Shown here in pieces: positions 1 through 10,912 of a DNA stretch of 64,000 nt; within the stretch, counting starts at the first letter, position 1; each line of letters opens with the position of its first letter. The notes below the pieces were generated by a model. It saw only the letters and a program-made list of their open reading frames with translations. It made no database searches and was not told where the DNA came from. Position numbers and translations under genes: made by a program. The DNA is from Pseudomonas guariconensis (GTDB taxonomy: Bacteria; Pseudomonadota; Gammaproteobacteria; Pseudomonadales; Pseudomonadaceae), in NCBI RefSeq assembly GCF_900102675.1, contig NZ_FMYX01000004.1, forward strand, positions 344,346 through 408,345, written 5' to 3'.

Positions 1-232
1 TCGCACCTTGCTGGCTGCCCAGCGAGCGGTTGGCGTCGATGCTGATGTCGCCGATCTGGATGCGTCCGGCGTCGGGCGTTTCCAGCAGGTTGAGGCAACG
101 CAGGAAGGTGGTCTTGCCCGAACCACTGGGGCCGATGATGGCCACCACTTCGCCGGGCTGGACGGTCAGGTCGATGCCGTTGAGCACGGTCTGGCCCTTG
201 AACTGCTTGGTCAGGCCTTCTACTACGATCAT
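1..232 (-). CDS. tcyN: cystine ABC transporter ATP-binding protein, partial (N-terminus only)
   Basis: The start and first 77 residues of a polar-amino-acid ABC ATPase; the rest lies beyond the left edge. The Walker A motif GPSGSGKT is at about residues 34-41, followed by the [11 protein letters not shown] stretch usual in GlnQ/TcyN-type ATPases. The ATG lies two bases after the permease stop, so it is the distal gene of the binding protein-permease-ATPase operon. It should energise cystine import at the inner membrane. Substrate is inferred from the neighbouring binding protein and the adjacent serine acetyltransferase gene. Confidence 0.85.
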   Translation of the reverse strand, partial: MIVVEGLTKQFKGQTVLNGIDLTVQPGEVVAIIGPSGSGKTTFLRCLNLLETPDAGRIQIGDISIDANRSLGSQQGA

Positions 233-234
233 CT

Positions 235-903
235 TCAGTGCTCCTGGTCGTGCTGGTTGACCCGCGCTTCCATGCGGTTCTGGAAGTGCGCAAGGATGGT
301 GCACAGGATCCAGTAGATCACTGCCACAGCCAGGTACATGGTGAAGACTTCGAAGGTCCGGGCGGTGATCAGCTGCGCCTGGCGGAACAGCTCAGGCACC
401 TGGATGGTCGCCGCCAGGGCGGTGTCCTTGACCAGGGAAATGAAGCTGTTGCCCAGCGGCGGCAAGGCGGTGCGCATGGCCTGGGGCAGGATCGCTCGGC
501 GCATGGCCTGGGTGCGGGTCATGCCGATGCTGGCGGCAGCCTCCCATTGGCCACGGTCGATCGAGGAGATCGCCGCGCGCAGGATTTCGCAGATGTACGC
601 GGCCATGTTCAGCGAAAGGCCGATCAGCGAGGCCGGGATCGGGTCGAGTTCGATACCGATCTGCGGCATGCCGAAATAGATCACGAACAGCTGCACCAGC
701 AGCGGCGTGCCACGGAAGAACGACACATACACTCGGGCCAGCCAGTCCAGCGGCAGGATCTTCGAGCGGCGCATCAGGGCCAGGGCAAAGCCCAGGACCA
801 GGCCGAAGAACATGCCGCCGACACTCAGCAGCACCGTATAACCCGCGCCCTTCAACAGGAAGGGCGTGGAGTCGATGACAAGTTGCAGGCTTTCGGAAAT
901 CAT
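235..903 (-). CDS. tcyL: cystine ABC transporter permease
   Basis: A 222-residue HisM/GlnP-type inner-membrane permease. It begins with a hydrophobic helix ([20 protein letters not shown]) and carries the EAA-loop region [24 protein letters not shown] that docks with the ATPase. Its ATG overlaps the stop of tcyJ in an ATGA arrangement, and the tcyN ATG follows by two bases, so the three genes should be translationally coupled. The family is clear. The exact substrate (L-cystine, possibly also diaminopimelate or other amino acids) is inferred from the TcyJ/FliY-like partner. Confidence 0.9.
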   Translation of the reverse strand: MISESLQLVIDSTPFLLKGAGYTVLLSVGGMFFGLVLGFALALMRRSKILPLDWLARVYVSFFRGTPLLVQLFVIYFGMPQIGIELDPIPASLIGLSLNMAAYICEILRAAISSIDRGQWEAAASIGMTRTQAMRRAILPQAMRTALPPLGNSFISLVKDTALAATIQVPELFRQAQLITARTFEVFTMYLAVAVIYWILCTILAHFQNRMEARVNQHDQEH

Positions 904-1694
904 TTAGTGACGTCGGCACCGAAATATTTCTCGGACAGCTTGGCCAGGGTCCCGTCGGCCTTGAGCTTGTCCAGCGCCTTGTTGATCGCCTCGAGCAGTT
1001 CAGGCTCGCCCTTGCGCAGGGCCACGCCCGACTCCAGGCGCGAGAAGGCTTCACCGGCGAGTTCGGTGTCCTTGGCTTTCTGGGCGTATTCCAGGGCGGC
1101 CAGGCGGTCGATCAGGATGGCGTCGATGCGGCCGTTGCGCAGGTCGGCGAATTTGCTCGGGTCGTCTTCATAGGTGCGCACGTCGGCTTGAGGAACGTCC
1201 TTCTTCACCCACTGCTCGTAGTTGGTGCCCAGGCCTACGCCGACCTTCTTGCCGGCGAGGTCCGCGGCCTTGTGAATGTTCAGCTGGTCGGCTTTCTTCT
1301 TCAGGATCAGGGCCTGGATGCCGGAGATGGTGTAGGGCTCGGAGAAGTCATACTTCTTCTTGCGCTCGTCGGAAATGGTCACTTGGTTGATCACCACGTC
1401 CAGGCGCTTGGACTCCAGCGCGGCGAGGATGCCGTCCCACTTGGTTGGCTGCAGCTTGGCTTTCACGCCCAGCTCTTTGGCCAGCAGTTCGGACAGTTCG
1501 ACCTCGAAGCCGGCGAGCTTGCCGTTTTCGTCAACGAAGCTGAAGGGTGGGTAGGTGCCTTCCAGGCCGACGCTGATGCTGCCTTTTTCCTGGATGGTCT
1601 TGAGCTGCTCGCCTGCGAATGCATGGCTGAACAGGCCGGTACCAAGCACAAGGGCCAGGCTGGCATTGAGAAGGGGTTTGGCGAATTTGGTCAT
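900..1694 (-). CDS. tcyJ: periplasmic cystine-binding protein
   Basis: A 264-residue family-3 solute-binding protein. A signal peptide ends around AFA-GE (residue 27). The mature part has the SBP_bac_3 landmarks: GLEGTYPPFSFVDENGKLAGFEVEL near the start, a VVINQVTIS-type strand, and YDFSEPYTISG. It matches the FliY/TcyJ cystine-binding type in length and motifs. It is first in the tcyJLN operon, running leftward and divergent from the serine acetyltransferase gene. The 290-base AT-rich upstream region fits sulfur-responsive control, probably by CysB, which is an inference. Confidence 0.9.
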   Translation of the reverse strand: MTKFAKPLLNASLALVLGTGLFSHAFAGEQLKTIQEKGSISVGLEGTYPPFSFVDENGKLAGFEVELSELLAKELGVKAKLQPTKWDGILAALESKRLDVVINQVTISDERKKKYDFSEPYTISGIQALILKKKADQLNIHKAADLAGKKVGVGLGTNYEQWVKKDVPQADVRTYEDDPSKFADLRNGRIDAILIDRLAALEYAQKAKDTELAGEAFSRLESGVALRKGEPELLEAINKALDKLKADGTLAKLSEKYFGADVTK

Positions 1695-1986
1695 GTAGGG
1701 CCCCGCGCTTGTTGTGGAAGTAGTGGGTGGCGACTATAGAGGTGGCCTTTATAGGCCTGGAAATAATAAAAATTTATTTTGTTATTTCTTTTTATAAGCT
1801 TTGTCGAATTGGACAGCATTGAGGGTAGGCGAGGATTACACACTCTGTCAGCGCTGCTTATACCCGACTTAGCGCAGGATGGAATAAAGCGTTGTTTTTT
1901 CCAAGCACTGGATTTGCCGTACAGTTGAATCCATAGCGCGGCCCGCTTCCATGAAGGCCCGCACAGCCTCGATCCAGGAGACCACC
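1695..1986. promoter_or_regulatory. divergent tcyJ / serine acetyltransferase control region
   Basis: A 292-base intergenic region between divergent sulfur-amino-acid genes. A very AT-rich tract at about 1757-1800 (ATAATAAAAATTTATTTT and following) stands out in GC-rich surroundings. Similar AT-rich tracts precede tauA, lsfA and ssuE in this window, and CysB-bound promoters are typically AT-rich. No -10/-35 pair is assigned with confidence. The AGGAG at 1976-1980 is the likely ribosome-binding site of the rightward gene. Confidence 0.4.
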
Positions 1987-2919
1987 GTGAGCGAACATCC
2001 ATCCACCGGACACTGGCAACTGCAGACCATCGTCAGCGACCTGCGCAGCGCCCGCGAGCAATGGCGAACCCGCAATGGCCGCAGCAGCGGCGAACAGGGC
2101 GGGCGCGAGCTGCCTTCGCGCGAGGCGATGCGCCAGATTCTCGAGCAACTGTGCGGGGCGTTGTTCCCCATGCGTTTGGGCCCGGTGGACCTGCGTGAAG
2201 AGAGCGAAGACTTCTATGTCGGGCATACCTTGGATGCCGCACTCACTGCGTTGCTGGCCCAGGCGCGCCTGGAACTGCGCTATGCCTCGCGCCATGGCAA
2301 GGCCGAGGTGGAGGACGTCGACGCCCATGCCCTGCAGCTGATCCAAGGCTTTGCCGCCGCACTGCCAAACCTGCGTGTACTGCTCGATACCGACGTGCTG
2401 GCCGCTTATCAGGGCGACCCGGCGGCGCGCAGCGTCGATGAGGTGCTGCTGTGCTATCCGGGGATCCTGGCGATCATCCATCACCGCCTGGCTCATCACC
2501 TGTACCGGGCCGGGCTGCCGTTGCTGGCGCGGATCAGTTCGGAGCTGGCGCATTCGGCCACCGGCATCGATATTCACCCTGGCGCCCAGATCGGTCCGAG
2601 TTTCTTCATCGATCATGGCACCGGCGTGGTGATCGGCGAGACCGCGATCATCGGCGAGCGGGTGCGCATCTACCAGGCCGTGACCCTGGGCGCCAAGCGC
2701 TTCCCGGCGGACGAGACCGGCATGTTGCACAAGGGCGAGCCGCGCCACCCGATCGTCGAGGACGATGTGGTCATCTACGCAGGAGCCACCATCCTTGGGC
2801 GGATCACCATCGGCAAGGGCTCGACCATCGGTGGCAATGTCTGGTTGACCCGCAGTGTCCCGGCCGAGAGCAACATCACCCAGGCGAATCTGCAGTTGGA
2901 GTGTGAAGGGCAGAAATAG
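1987..2919 (+). CDS. epsC: serine O-acetyltransferase (EpsC/CysE type)
   Basis: Makes O-acetyl-L-serine from serine and acetyl-CoA, the carbon skeleton for cysteine. The protein has an alpha-helical N-terminal half and a C-terminal left-handed beta-helix of hexapeptide repeats (GAQIGPSFFIDHGTGVVIGE, TAIIGERVRIYQAVTLGAK, ATILGRITIGKGSTIGGNVW). The IDHGTGVVIGE segment holds the catalytic His/Asp environment. I chose GTG at 1987, giving 310 residues, because AGGAG sits six bases upstream; an in-frame ATG at 1951 would add 12 residues that do not look family-like. It diverges from the cystine transporter genes, so cystine uptake and cysteine synthesis are side by side. Confidence 0.88.
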   Translation: MSEHPSTGHWQLQTIVSDLRSAREQWRTRNGRSSGEQGGRELPSREAMRQILEQLCGALFPMRLGPVDLREESEDFYVGHTLDAALTALLAQARLELRYASRHGKAEVEDVDAHALQLIQGFAAALPNLRVLLDTDVLAAYQGDPAARSVDEVLLCYPGILAIIHHRLAHHLYRAGLPLLARISSELAHSATGIDIHPGAQIGPSFFIDHGTGVVIGETAIIGERVRIYQAVTLGAKRFPADETGMLHKGEPRHPIVEDDVVIYAGATILGRITIGKGSTIGGNVWLTRSVPAESNITQANLQLECEGQK

Positions 2920-2949
2920 CCCGTAACCGATGCCTTCTATGGCGCTCCA

Positions 2950-3030
2950 TTCGCAGTTGTAACCGCGCCTACAGGTCCGGCGCTGACGCCAGGACCGAGC
3001 TGGACTTGTAGGCGCGGGTTCAACCGCGAA
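2950..3030. repeat. REP-type inverted repeat pair
   Basis: Two facing copies of a Pseudomonas REP core. The left arm TTCGCAGTTGTAACCGCGC is mirrored by GCGCGGGTTCAACCGCGAA, with CCTACAGGTCC and GGACCGAG internally. It lies in the 300-base gap after the serine acetyltransferase gene and could act as its 3' mRNA hairpin. Confidence 0.7.
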
Positions 3031-3104
3031 CGTGTCGGAATTCACTGCAAATGACCGGTTCAGCGGTCGGGCAAGGTCGCGTTGAAAGCCGATCCGTGTT
3101 TAAC

Positions 3105-3120
3105 TTGAACGCTTGTTCAA
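3105..3120. promoter_or_regulatory. BetI/TetR-like operator palindrome upstream of betT
   Basis: A perfect inverted repeat, TTGAAC-GCTT-GTTCAA, flanked by AT-rich sequence and located about 100 bases before the BCCT transporter start. It resembles the TTGAACGTTCAA core of BetI operators known in choline-responsive promoters. No TetR/BetI gene is adjacent, so the regulator would act from elsewhere. Confidence 0.5.
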
Positions 3121-3219
3121 AGTAAAAACGCTGGTCCATTGCCGGTGTTCAACAGGAGGATCCCCTTTGCTGAACCCGTTCAATCCGAGTCTTTCAACGC
3201 TTCATGAGGTGCGCGCCCA

Positions 3220-5223
3220 ATGAGTGCACCGACCCCCTCACTTGCCAATGGCAAGATCCGCATGAACCCTCCGGTGTTCTACTTCGCGGCAAGTTTCATC
3301 CTCATCTTCGGCCTGGTGGTCATCGCCAACCCCAAAGCGGCGGGCGACTGGTTGCTCGCGGCGCAGAATTGGGCGGCCAACACGGTCGGCTGGTACTACA
3401 TGCTGGCCATGACTCTGTACCTGGTCTTCGTGGTGGTCACCGCCTTGTCGGGCTACGGCAAGATCAAGCTCGGTGCCGACCATGACGAGCCCGAGTTCAG
3501 CTACCTGTCCTGGGCCGGCATGCTGTTCGCCGCTGGCATCAGCATCACCTTGTTCTTCTTCTGCGTCTCCGAACCGCTCACCCACATGCTGCAACCGCCC
3601 CAGGGCGAGGGTGGCACGGTGGAGGCCGGGCGCCAGGCAATGGAGCTGCTGTTCCTGCACTGGGGCCTGCATGGCTGGGGCGTGTTCGCCTTCGTCGGCA
3701 TGGCCCTGGCGTATTTCGCCTATCGCCACAATCTGCCATTGGCGCTGCGTTCGGCGCTGTATCCATTGATCGGTAAACGCATCAACGGGCCGATCGGCTA
3801 CGCCGTCGACGGCTTCGGCATCATCGCCACGGTGTTCGGCTTGGGCGCCGACATGGGCTTTGGTGTGCTGCACCTGAACGCGGGCCTGGATTACCTGTTC
3901 GACATCAGCCACAGCCAGTGGATACAAGTCGCGCTCATCGTCCTGATGATGGGCGCCGCGGTGGCTGTGGCGGTCGCCGGGGTGGAAAAGGGCGTGCGGG
4001 TGATGAGCGACATCAACCTGTTCCTGGCCTGTGCGCTGCTGCTGTTCGTGCTGTTCGCAGGCCCCACCCAGCACCTGTTCAACACGTTGATCCAAAACCT
4101 GGGCGACTACCTCGGCGCCTTGCCGCGCAAGAGCTTCGATGTCTATGCCTACGGCGAGAACCGCGACTGGCTGGGCGGCTGGACCGTGTTCTACTGGGCC
4201 TGGTGGATCGCCTGGGCGCCGTTCGTGGGGTTGTTCATCGCGCGTATTTCCCGTGGCCGGACCATCCGCGAGTTCGTCTTCGGCGTGCTGTTGATCCCGC
4301 TGGGCTTCACCCTGGCGTGGATGTCTATCTTCGGCAACAGCGCCATGACCCAGGTGCTCGACCACGGCATGACCGCCCTGGGCCAATCGGCCCTGGAAAA
4401 CCCGTCCATGAGCCTGTACCTGCTGCTGGAGACCTACCCGTGGAGCAAGACCGTCATCGCGGTGACGGTGTTCATCAGCTTCGTGTTCTTCGTCACGTCG
4501 GCGGATTCCGGCACCGTCGTGCTCTCCACGCTGTCGGCCAAGGGCGGCGATGCTGACGAGGATGGCCCGAACTGGCTGCGCATCTTCTGGGGCGCCATGA
4601 CCGCGCTGATCACCAGCAGCCTGCTGTTCGCCGGTAGCATCGACTCGCTCAAGTCGGCGGTGGTGCTGACGTCGCTGCCGTTCTCGCTGATCCTGCTGTG
4701 CATGATGTGGGGGCTGCACAAAGCGTTCTACCTGGAGTCCCAGCGGCAGATCGCGCAGATGCACTCGCTCGCACCGTTCGCCGTTTCGCGCCGTGGCCGG
4801 GGTGGCTGGCGCCAGCGCCTGAGCCAGGCGGTGCACTTCCCGTCACGCGATGAGGTGTACCGCTTCATGGACGACGTGGTGCGCCCGGCCATTGGCGAGG
4901 TGACTGAAGTCTTCGTGCAGAAAGGCTTGAACGTGATCACCCAGGACGACCCGAGCCACGACAACGTGAGCTTGAAGATCGGGTTGGGCGAGGAGCAGCC
5001 GTTCATCTACCAAGTGCAGATGCGCGGGTACTTCACCCCGTCGTTCGCCTTGGCCGGGTTGGGCACCCAGGAGCTGAAGAACCGCCGTTACTACCGCGCC
5101 GAGGTGCATCTGTCCGAAGGTAGCCAGAACTACGACCTGGTGGGCTACAACAAGGAGCAGATCATCAACGACATCCTCGACCAGTATCAGCGGCACATGC
5201 AGTTCCTGCATCTGGTCCGCTAG
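3220..5223 (+). CDS. betT: BCCT-family choline/betaine transporter
   Basis: A 667-residue BCCT secondary transporter in the inner membrane. About twelve hydrophobic segments span residues 15-510, and the family signature region WTVFYWAWWIAWAPFVGLFIARISRGRT is present. A C-terminal hydrophilic extension of about 140 residues (from roughly residue 525) matches the long osmosensing tail of BetT-type choline transporters rather than short-tailed OpuD-type carriers. The start ATG is preceded by a weak GAGGT. Expected role: H+- or Na+-driven uptake of choline for glycine betaine synthesis. The upstream palindrome at 3105 supports choline-responsive control. The precise substrate is inferred. Confidence 0.85.
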   Translation: MSAPTPSLANGKIRMNPPVFYFAASFILIFGLVVIANPKAAGDWLLAAQNWAANTVGWYYMLAMTLYLVFVVVTALSGYGKIKLGADHDEPEFSYLSWAGMLFAAGISITLFFFCVSEPLTHMLQPPQGEGGTVEAGRQAMELLFLHWGLHGWGVFAFVGMALAYFAYRHNLPLALRSALYPLIGKRINGPIGYAVDGFGIIATVFGLGADMGFGVLHLNAGLDYLFDISHSQWIQVALIVLMMGAAVAVAVAGVEKGVRVMSDINLFLACALLLFVLFAGPTQHLFNTLIQNLGDYLGALPRKSFDVYAYGENRDWLGGWTVFYWAWWIAWAPFVGLFIARISRGRTIREFVFGVLLIPLGFTLAWMSIFGNSAMTQVLDHGMTALGQSALENPSMSLYLLLETYPWSKTVIAVTVFISFVFFVTSADSGTVVLSTLSAKGGDADEDGPNWLRIFWGAMTALITSSLLFAGSIDSLKSAVVLTSLPFSLILLCMMWGLHKAFYLESQRQIAQMHSLAPFAVSRRGRGGWRQRLSQAVHFPSRDEVYRFMDDVVRPAIGEVTEVFVQKGLNVITQDDPSHDNVSLKIGLGEEQPFIYQVQMRGYFTPSFALAGLGTQELKNRRYYRAEVHLSEGSQNYDLVGYNKEQIINDILDQYQRHMQFLHLVR

Positions 5224-5235
5224 CCGCCTCATTGC

Positions 5236-5294
5236 AGGTAAACCCGCTCCCACAAGGATCGTTACAAACCCTGTGGAAGCGGGTTTACTCGCGA
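5236..5294. repeat. REP-type inverted repeat between betT and tauD
   Basis: Arms GGTAAACCCGCTCCCACA and TGTGGAAGCGGGTTTACTCG face each other in the short gap between the convergent betT and tauD genes. It forms a long stem and may serve as a transcript 3' end for both. Confidence 0.75.
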
Positions 5295-5297
5295 CTT

Positions 5298-7007
<1,710 letters not shown>

Positions 7008-7011
<4 letters not shown>

Positions 7012-7802
7012 GCGGACTCCTGCCGACGGGCGGCTTCGCGTTGAGAGAACACCCGCGCCAGGACGTGCTCGCGGGTCTCGATGAAACGTGGATCGGACTT
7101 GATCGCCCGGGCCGATTCACCCGCGGCGTAGCGTTGGCCGAAATCCAGGTGCAGGCGTTCGACCACCCGTCCAGGATTGGGCGCCAGCAACACCAGCTCG
7201 CTGGCCAGGAACACGGCTTCCTCGATGTCATGGGTGATCAGGAACACCGGCTTGGCGGTGCGCTGCCAGACCTGCAGCAGTAGCTCCTGCATCTGCTCGC
7301 GGGTGAAGGCGTCGAGGGCGCCGAAGGGTTCGTCCATCAGCAGCACGCGCGGGTCGGCGGCCAACGCACGGGCCAGGCCCACGCGCTGCTTTTGCCCGCC
7401 GGAAAGTTGCCAGATACGTCGGTCGCCGAATCCCGCGAGGTCGACCAGCGCGAGCATTTCGCGGGCTTTGGCTTCGCGTTCTGCGCGGGCGACGCCTGCC
7501 AGCTCAAGGCCGAAGGCGACGTTGCCCAGGACGTTCTGCCAAGGCAGCAGTGCGTCATCCTGGAACACCACGCCGCGCTCGGCACCCGGGCCTTCGACCG
7601 GCTTGCCGTCGAGGGTGATGCGACCGGCGCTGGGGGCGACGAAGCCGGCGATGAGGTTGAGCAGCGAAGTCTTGCCGCTGCCGGAGGGGCCCAGAGCCAC
7701 CAGCAACTGGCGTGGCCCCAGGCTCAGGTTGATGTCGGTCAGCACCGGGGCATCGGTGCCGGGGTACTGTGCGCTGATACGCTCCAGTTCGAGCAAGGCC
7801 AT
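7008..7802 (-). CDS. tauB: taurine ABC transporter ATP-binding protein
   Basis: A 264-residue ABC ATPase that energises taurine import. It has Walker A (GPSGSGKT), signature [15 protein letters not shown], and Walker [13 protein letters not shown] followed by the H-loop ITHDIEEAV. Length and order match TauB/SsuB. It is separated from tauA by about 160 bases containing a REP pair, and overlaps tauC by four bases. Confidence 0.92.
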
Positions 7803-7850
7803 GGCAGGCTCCGTCGTGACGTGTCGTGCGAGGGTGGGGCGTTGCGCGGT

Positions 7851-7920
7851 CTTGTGGGACCGGGGTTACCCGCGAATGCTGTTTCGAACTGACTGGCACA
7901 TTCGCGGATAACCCGCTCCC
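7851..7920. repeat. REP-type inverted repeat inside the tau operon
   Basis: Facing arms GGGGTTACCCGCGAATG and CATTCGCGGATAACCCGCT lie between tauA and tauB. In a transcript this hairpin would follow tauA and could stabilise or terminate the tauA message, giving more binding protein than transporter. A partial extra arm (GTGGGAGAGCGG) follows at about 7941-7952. Confidence 0.75.
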
Positions 7921-7964
7921 TTATGCAGTGCGCTGCTCTCGTGGGAGAGCGGCCCCCATTTGGA

Positions 7965-8936
7965 TCAGTTGGGCAGGTACTGGGCGCTGACGTACGGTGA
8001 GTAGTCCGGCAGCACCGCCTCGACCTTGCCCTGTTGCTTGAGGAAGTTGGCCGTGTCGGTCAGTGCCTGGGTGGTCGGAGCACCCAAAGCGCTGGCCTGG
8101 TCGCTGGCCAACGGGTAGATGTTGCCCTGCAGCAGTACCGGGATGTCGGTGGGCTTGGCGCCAGACAGCTTGGCCAGCTTGCTGACGTTGTCGGGATTGG
8201 CCAGCCAGGCTTTCGGGTCCTTGCGGTAGTCGGCGTAGGCGTCGAGGGTGACCTTGGCGAACGATTTGACGATGTCCGGGTGCTTGGCGGCGAAGTCTTT
8301 ACGCACGATCCACGCATCGAAGGTCGGGGCGCCTTTGCTGGCCAACTCGCCGGAGGTGATCAGTACTTTGCCGTTCTCCTTGGCCACGCCCAGGGCGGGG
8401 TCCCAGACGTAGGTGGCATCGATGTCGCCACGCTTCCAGGCGGCGATGATCGCAGGAGGGGCGAGGTTGAGGATCTGCACCTTGCTCGGGTCGATGTTCC
8501 AGTTCTTGAGGGCGGCCAGCAGGCTGTAGTGGCCGGTGGAAACGAACGGCACGGCGACTTTCTTGCCGACCAGATCCTGCGGCGTCTTGATGCTGTCGCG
8601 GGCGACCAGCGCTTCGCCTGCGCCAATCTGGGTGGCGATCAGGAAGGTCTCCACCGGCAGCTTGCGGGTGGCCGCGGCAGCCAGAGGGCTGGAGCCCAGG
8701 TAACCGATTTGTACGTCGCCCGAGGCCACGGCGGTGATCACGTCGGCGCCATTGTCGAATTTGCGCCAGTCGATGCTGGCCTTGCTGGCTTTTTCATAGG
8801 TGCCATCGACCTGGGCGACCTTGGCTGGGTCGACGGTGGTCTGGTAGGCGACGGTCAAGTCGGCGGCCTGGGCAAGCCAGTTGGCGCTGGCGAGGGTCAG
8901 GGCGGCGAACAGGCGCAACGGAGTGTGCGGGATCAT
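7965..8936 (-). CDS. tauA: periplasmic taurine-binding protein
   Basis: A 323-residue solute-binding protein with a signal peptide ending about AQA-AD (residue 24). It has the TauA-type pattern: VAYQTTVDPAKVAQ near the mature N-terminus, a YLGSSPLAAAATRKLPVE loop, and ATYVWDPALG. It delivers taurine to TauBC. It is the first gene of the leftward tau cluster, with a long AT-rich upstream region consistent with sulfate-starvation control. Confidence 0.92.
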   Translation of the reverse strand: MIPHTPLRLFAALTLASANWLAQAADLTVAYQTTVDPAKVAQVDGTYEKASKASIDWRKFDNGADVITAVASGDVQIGYLGSSPLAAAATRKLPVETFLIATQIGAGEALVARDSIKTPQDLVGKKVAVPFVSTGHYSLLAALKNWNIDPSKVQILNLAPPAIIAAWKRGDIDATYVWDPALGVAKENGKVLITSGELASKGAPTFDAWIVRKDFAAKHPDIVKSFAKVTLDAYADYRKDPKAWLANPDNVSKLAKLSGAKPTDIPVLLQGNIYPLASDQASALGAPTTQALTDTANFLKQQGKVEAVLPDYSPYVSAQYLPN

Positions 8937-9433
8937 GGATGAGCTCCTCGTCAGGCAAATCAGGGCTGGGTTGACGAGAGACTAAGTGATCTAAGAAATC
9001 AAAAATAAATAACTTTTTAGAATTAGCTTAGGAGCCAATGGCTGGTTTTATTGATCGGAGGGTCAGCTTCACTGGCAAAGCCAGAAATGGCAGCTACGCT
9101 TTTTCGGTTTTGCGAGGACGTGAAGTCAGTTATGGGCAAACGTTTGCAAATAACCATTAGGAATAAGGAAATATGGTTTATACAACGAAGGGGAGTAAAG
9201 GTTCCAAATATATTCCTTAAAAATCTTAAAAAGTCATAAAACGGTCATTTTGGATTTATAGGATTGTCATTATCCTGTGGCGCAAGTGGCGTCTTAGACC
9301 AAAGTCGCGAAACGATTGGTAACGATTGACTTCGCAGACACTGTTTGGTGCTAAATCGCCCAATCCATGGCGAGCGGGGCAACAGATCCTGCCGCTTGAG
9401 ATACACAAGAATTAGAACGTAGAGGAGCAAAAC
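8937..9433. promoter_or_regulatory. divergent tauA / porin intergenic region
   Basis: 497 bases without a convincing gene. An AT-rich block at about 8985-9030 before tauA is the probable CysB-type control region. The part from 9100 to 9260 is also AT-rich. An AGAGGAGC ribosome-binding site for the porin lies at 9420-9427. A 62-codon open frame at 9051-9239 has no supporting features. Confidence 0.4.
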
Positions 9434-10750
9434 ATGTACAAGTCCAGCCTGGCCCTGGCCGTGGCACTGGGGGTTCTCGCCCAACAAGCAGGCGCTGCCG
9501 GTTTCGTTGAAGACAGCAAGCTGTCTGTGAGCTCGCGCACCATGTATTTCAATAACGATAACCGTGAACCTGGCGGGAGCGACAACCGTGAATCGGGTCA
9601 GGGCTTCAAGCTTGACTACTTGTCCGGTTTCACCGAAGGCACCGTTGGTTTCGGTGTTGATGTTCAGGCCCTGTGGGGTATCCATCTGGATGGTGGCAAG
9701 GGGCATCACCCGGATACCAGCAGCTTCTTCCCAAGCGACAGCGACGGCTCCGCAGTGGGCCAATGGGCACGCATTGGGGGTAACGCGAAAGCACGGTTCT
9801 CCAAGACCGAAGCGCACTTCGGTAGCGCCCTGGCACCGAACCTGCCGATCCTTGTCTCCAACGATGGCCGTCTGCTGCCGCAGACCTTCGAGGGTGGCAC
9901 CATCACCTCGAAGGAAATCGACAACCTGACCATCAACGCAGGTCAACTGACCCATGCGATGGGCCGTGCTTCCAGCAACCGTACAGGTCTCTCTGTCCAG
10001 GGTGCTACCCAGGAAAGCAACAAGTTCCGTTACGCCGGTGCTGACTGGAAGGTCACCAAAGACCTGACCCTGCAGTATTACTACTCCAACCTCGAAGACT
10101 TCTACAAACAGCACTTCCTGGGCGCGACACACGTGTTCCAGATCGCTGATGACCAGTCGTTTAAGACCGACCTGCGCTATTTCGACAGCAGCAAGGATGG
10201 CCGCAACGGCGAAGCGGGTTACGAGTTCAAGAACAACAACGGCTACGCCAAGAACCCTGGCGAGGTTGATAACAAGACCTGGTCCGCCATGTTCACCTAC
10301 ACCCTCGGTGCCCACTCTCTGATGCTCGGTCATCAGCAGGTCAGCGACGATGGCGGTTTCGTATGGCTGAACCAAGGCAGCCTGGTCGACGAAGGTGCTG
10401 GTGGGTCGAGCTTCTATCTGTTCACCGACAGCATGATCAACCAGTTCGCCAAGGCTGGTGAGAACACTACCTTCGGTCAGTATTCCTATGACTTTGCGCG
10501 GCTGGGCGTGCCGGGCCTGAAGGCTTCCGTGGCCTACTTGCGTGGCGAGGATGGCCGCAGCTCCGATGGCCATGGCACCTTCAGTGAATGGGAGCGTGAC
10601 GCACGGATCGATTACGTGCTGCAGGAAGGTACCCTCAAAGGTCTGGGCTTCAGCCTGCGCCAAGGTGTCTACCGCGGCACCGGTTCGGGATCGGCGAAGG
10701 ACCAGGATCAGACTCGCTTCATCGTGAACTACACTTACAACTTCCTGTAA
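9434..10750 (+). CDS. OprD-family outer membrane porin
   Basis: A 438-residue OprD/OprE-type porin. A signal peptide ends near AGA-AG (residues 21-22), followed by the family opening GFVEDSKLSVSSRTMYF. Further in are the SGFTEGTVGFGVDVQALWGIHLDGGKG block and an alternating beta-barrel pattern, ending in aromatic YTYNFL. Its place between tau and lsfA-ssu suggests it admits sulfonates or other sulfur sources across the outer membrane. That role is inferred from context only. A strong terminator follows. Confidence 0.88.
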   Translation: MYKSSLALAVALGVLAQQAGAAGFVEDSKLSVSSRTMYFNNDNREPGGSDNRESGQGFKLDYLSGFTEGTVGFGVDVQALWGIHLDGGKGHHPDTSSFFPSDSDGSAVGQWARIGGNAKARFSKTEAHFGSALAPNLPILVSNDGRLLPQTFEGGTITSKEIDNLTINAGQLTHAMGRASSNRTGLSVQGATQESNKFRYAGADWKVTKDLTLQYYYSNLEDFYKQHFLGATHVFQIADDQSFKTDLRYFDSSKDGRNGEAGYEFKNNNGYAKNPGEVDNKTWSAMFTYTLGAHSLMLGHQQVSDDGGFVWLNQGSLVDEGAGGSSFYLFTDSMINQFAKAGENTTFGQYSYDFARLGVPGLKASVAYLRGEDGRSSDGHGTFSEWERDARIDYVLQEGTLKGLGFSLRQGVYRGTGSGSAKDQDQTRFIVNYTYNFL

Positions 10751-10763
10751 GTCGTAGCTGCAC

Positions 10764-10795
10764 AAAAAGCCTCGCCTAGCGCGAGGCTTTTTTAT
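10764..10795 (+). terminator. rho-independent terminator after the porin gene
   Basis: Stem AAAGCCTCGC / GCGAGGCTTT around a CTAG loop, followed by a T run. It starts about 15 bases after the porin stop codon. Confidence 0.9.
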
Positions 10796-10912
10796 GTCTG
10801 TAACTCGAAATGCCTAATGGTTATAAATAAATCAATATTTATTCTTTTTGTTTTTAATCGAATGCAGGCACATTGAATCCATCGACCAGACACAGCACAG
10901 GAGCCCACCCCC

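Noticed and set aside
9051..9239. A 62-codon + strand frame upstream of the first porin gene
   Set aside because: No Shine-Dalgarno, no family features, AT-rich intergenic context; probably chance.
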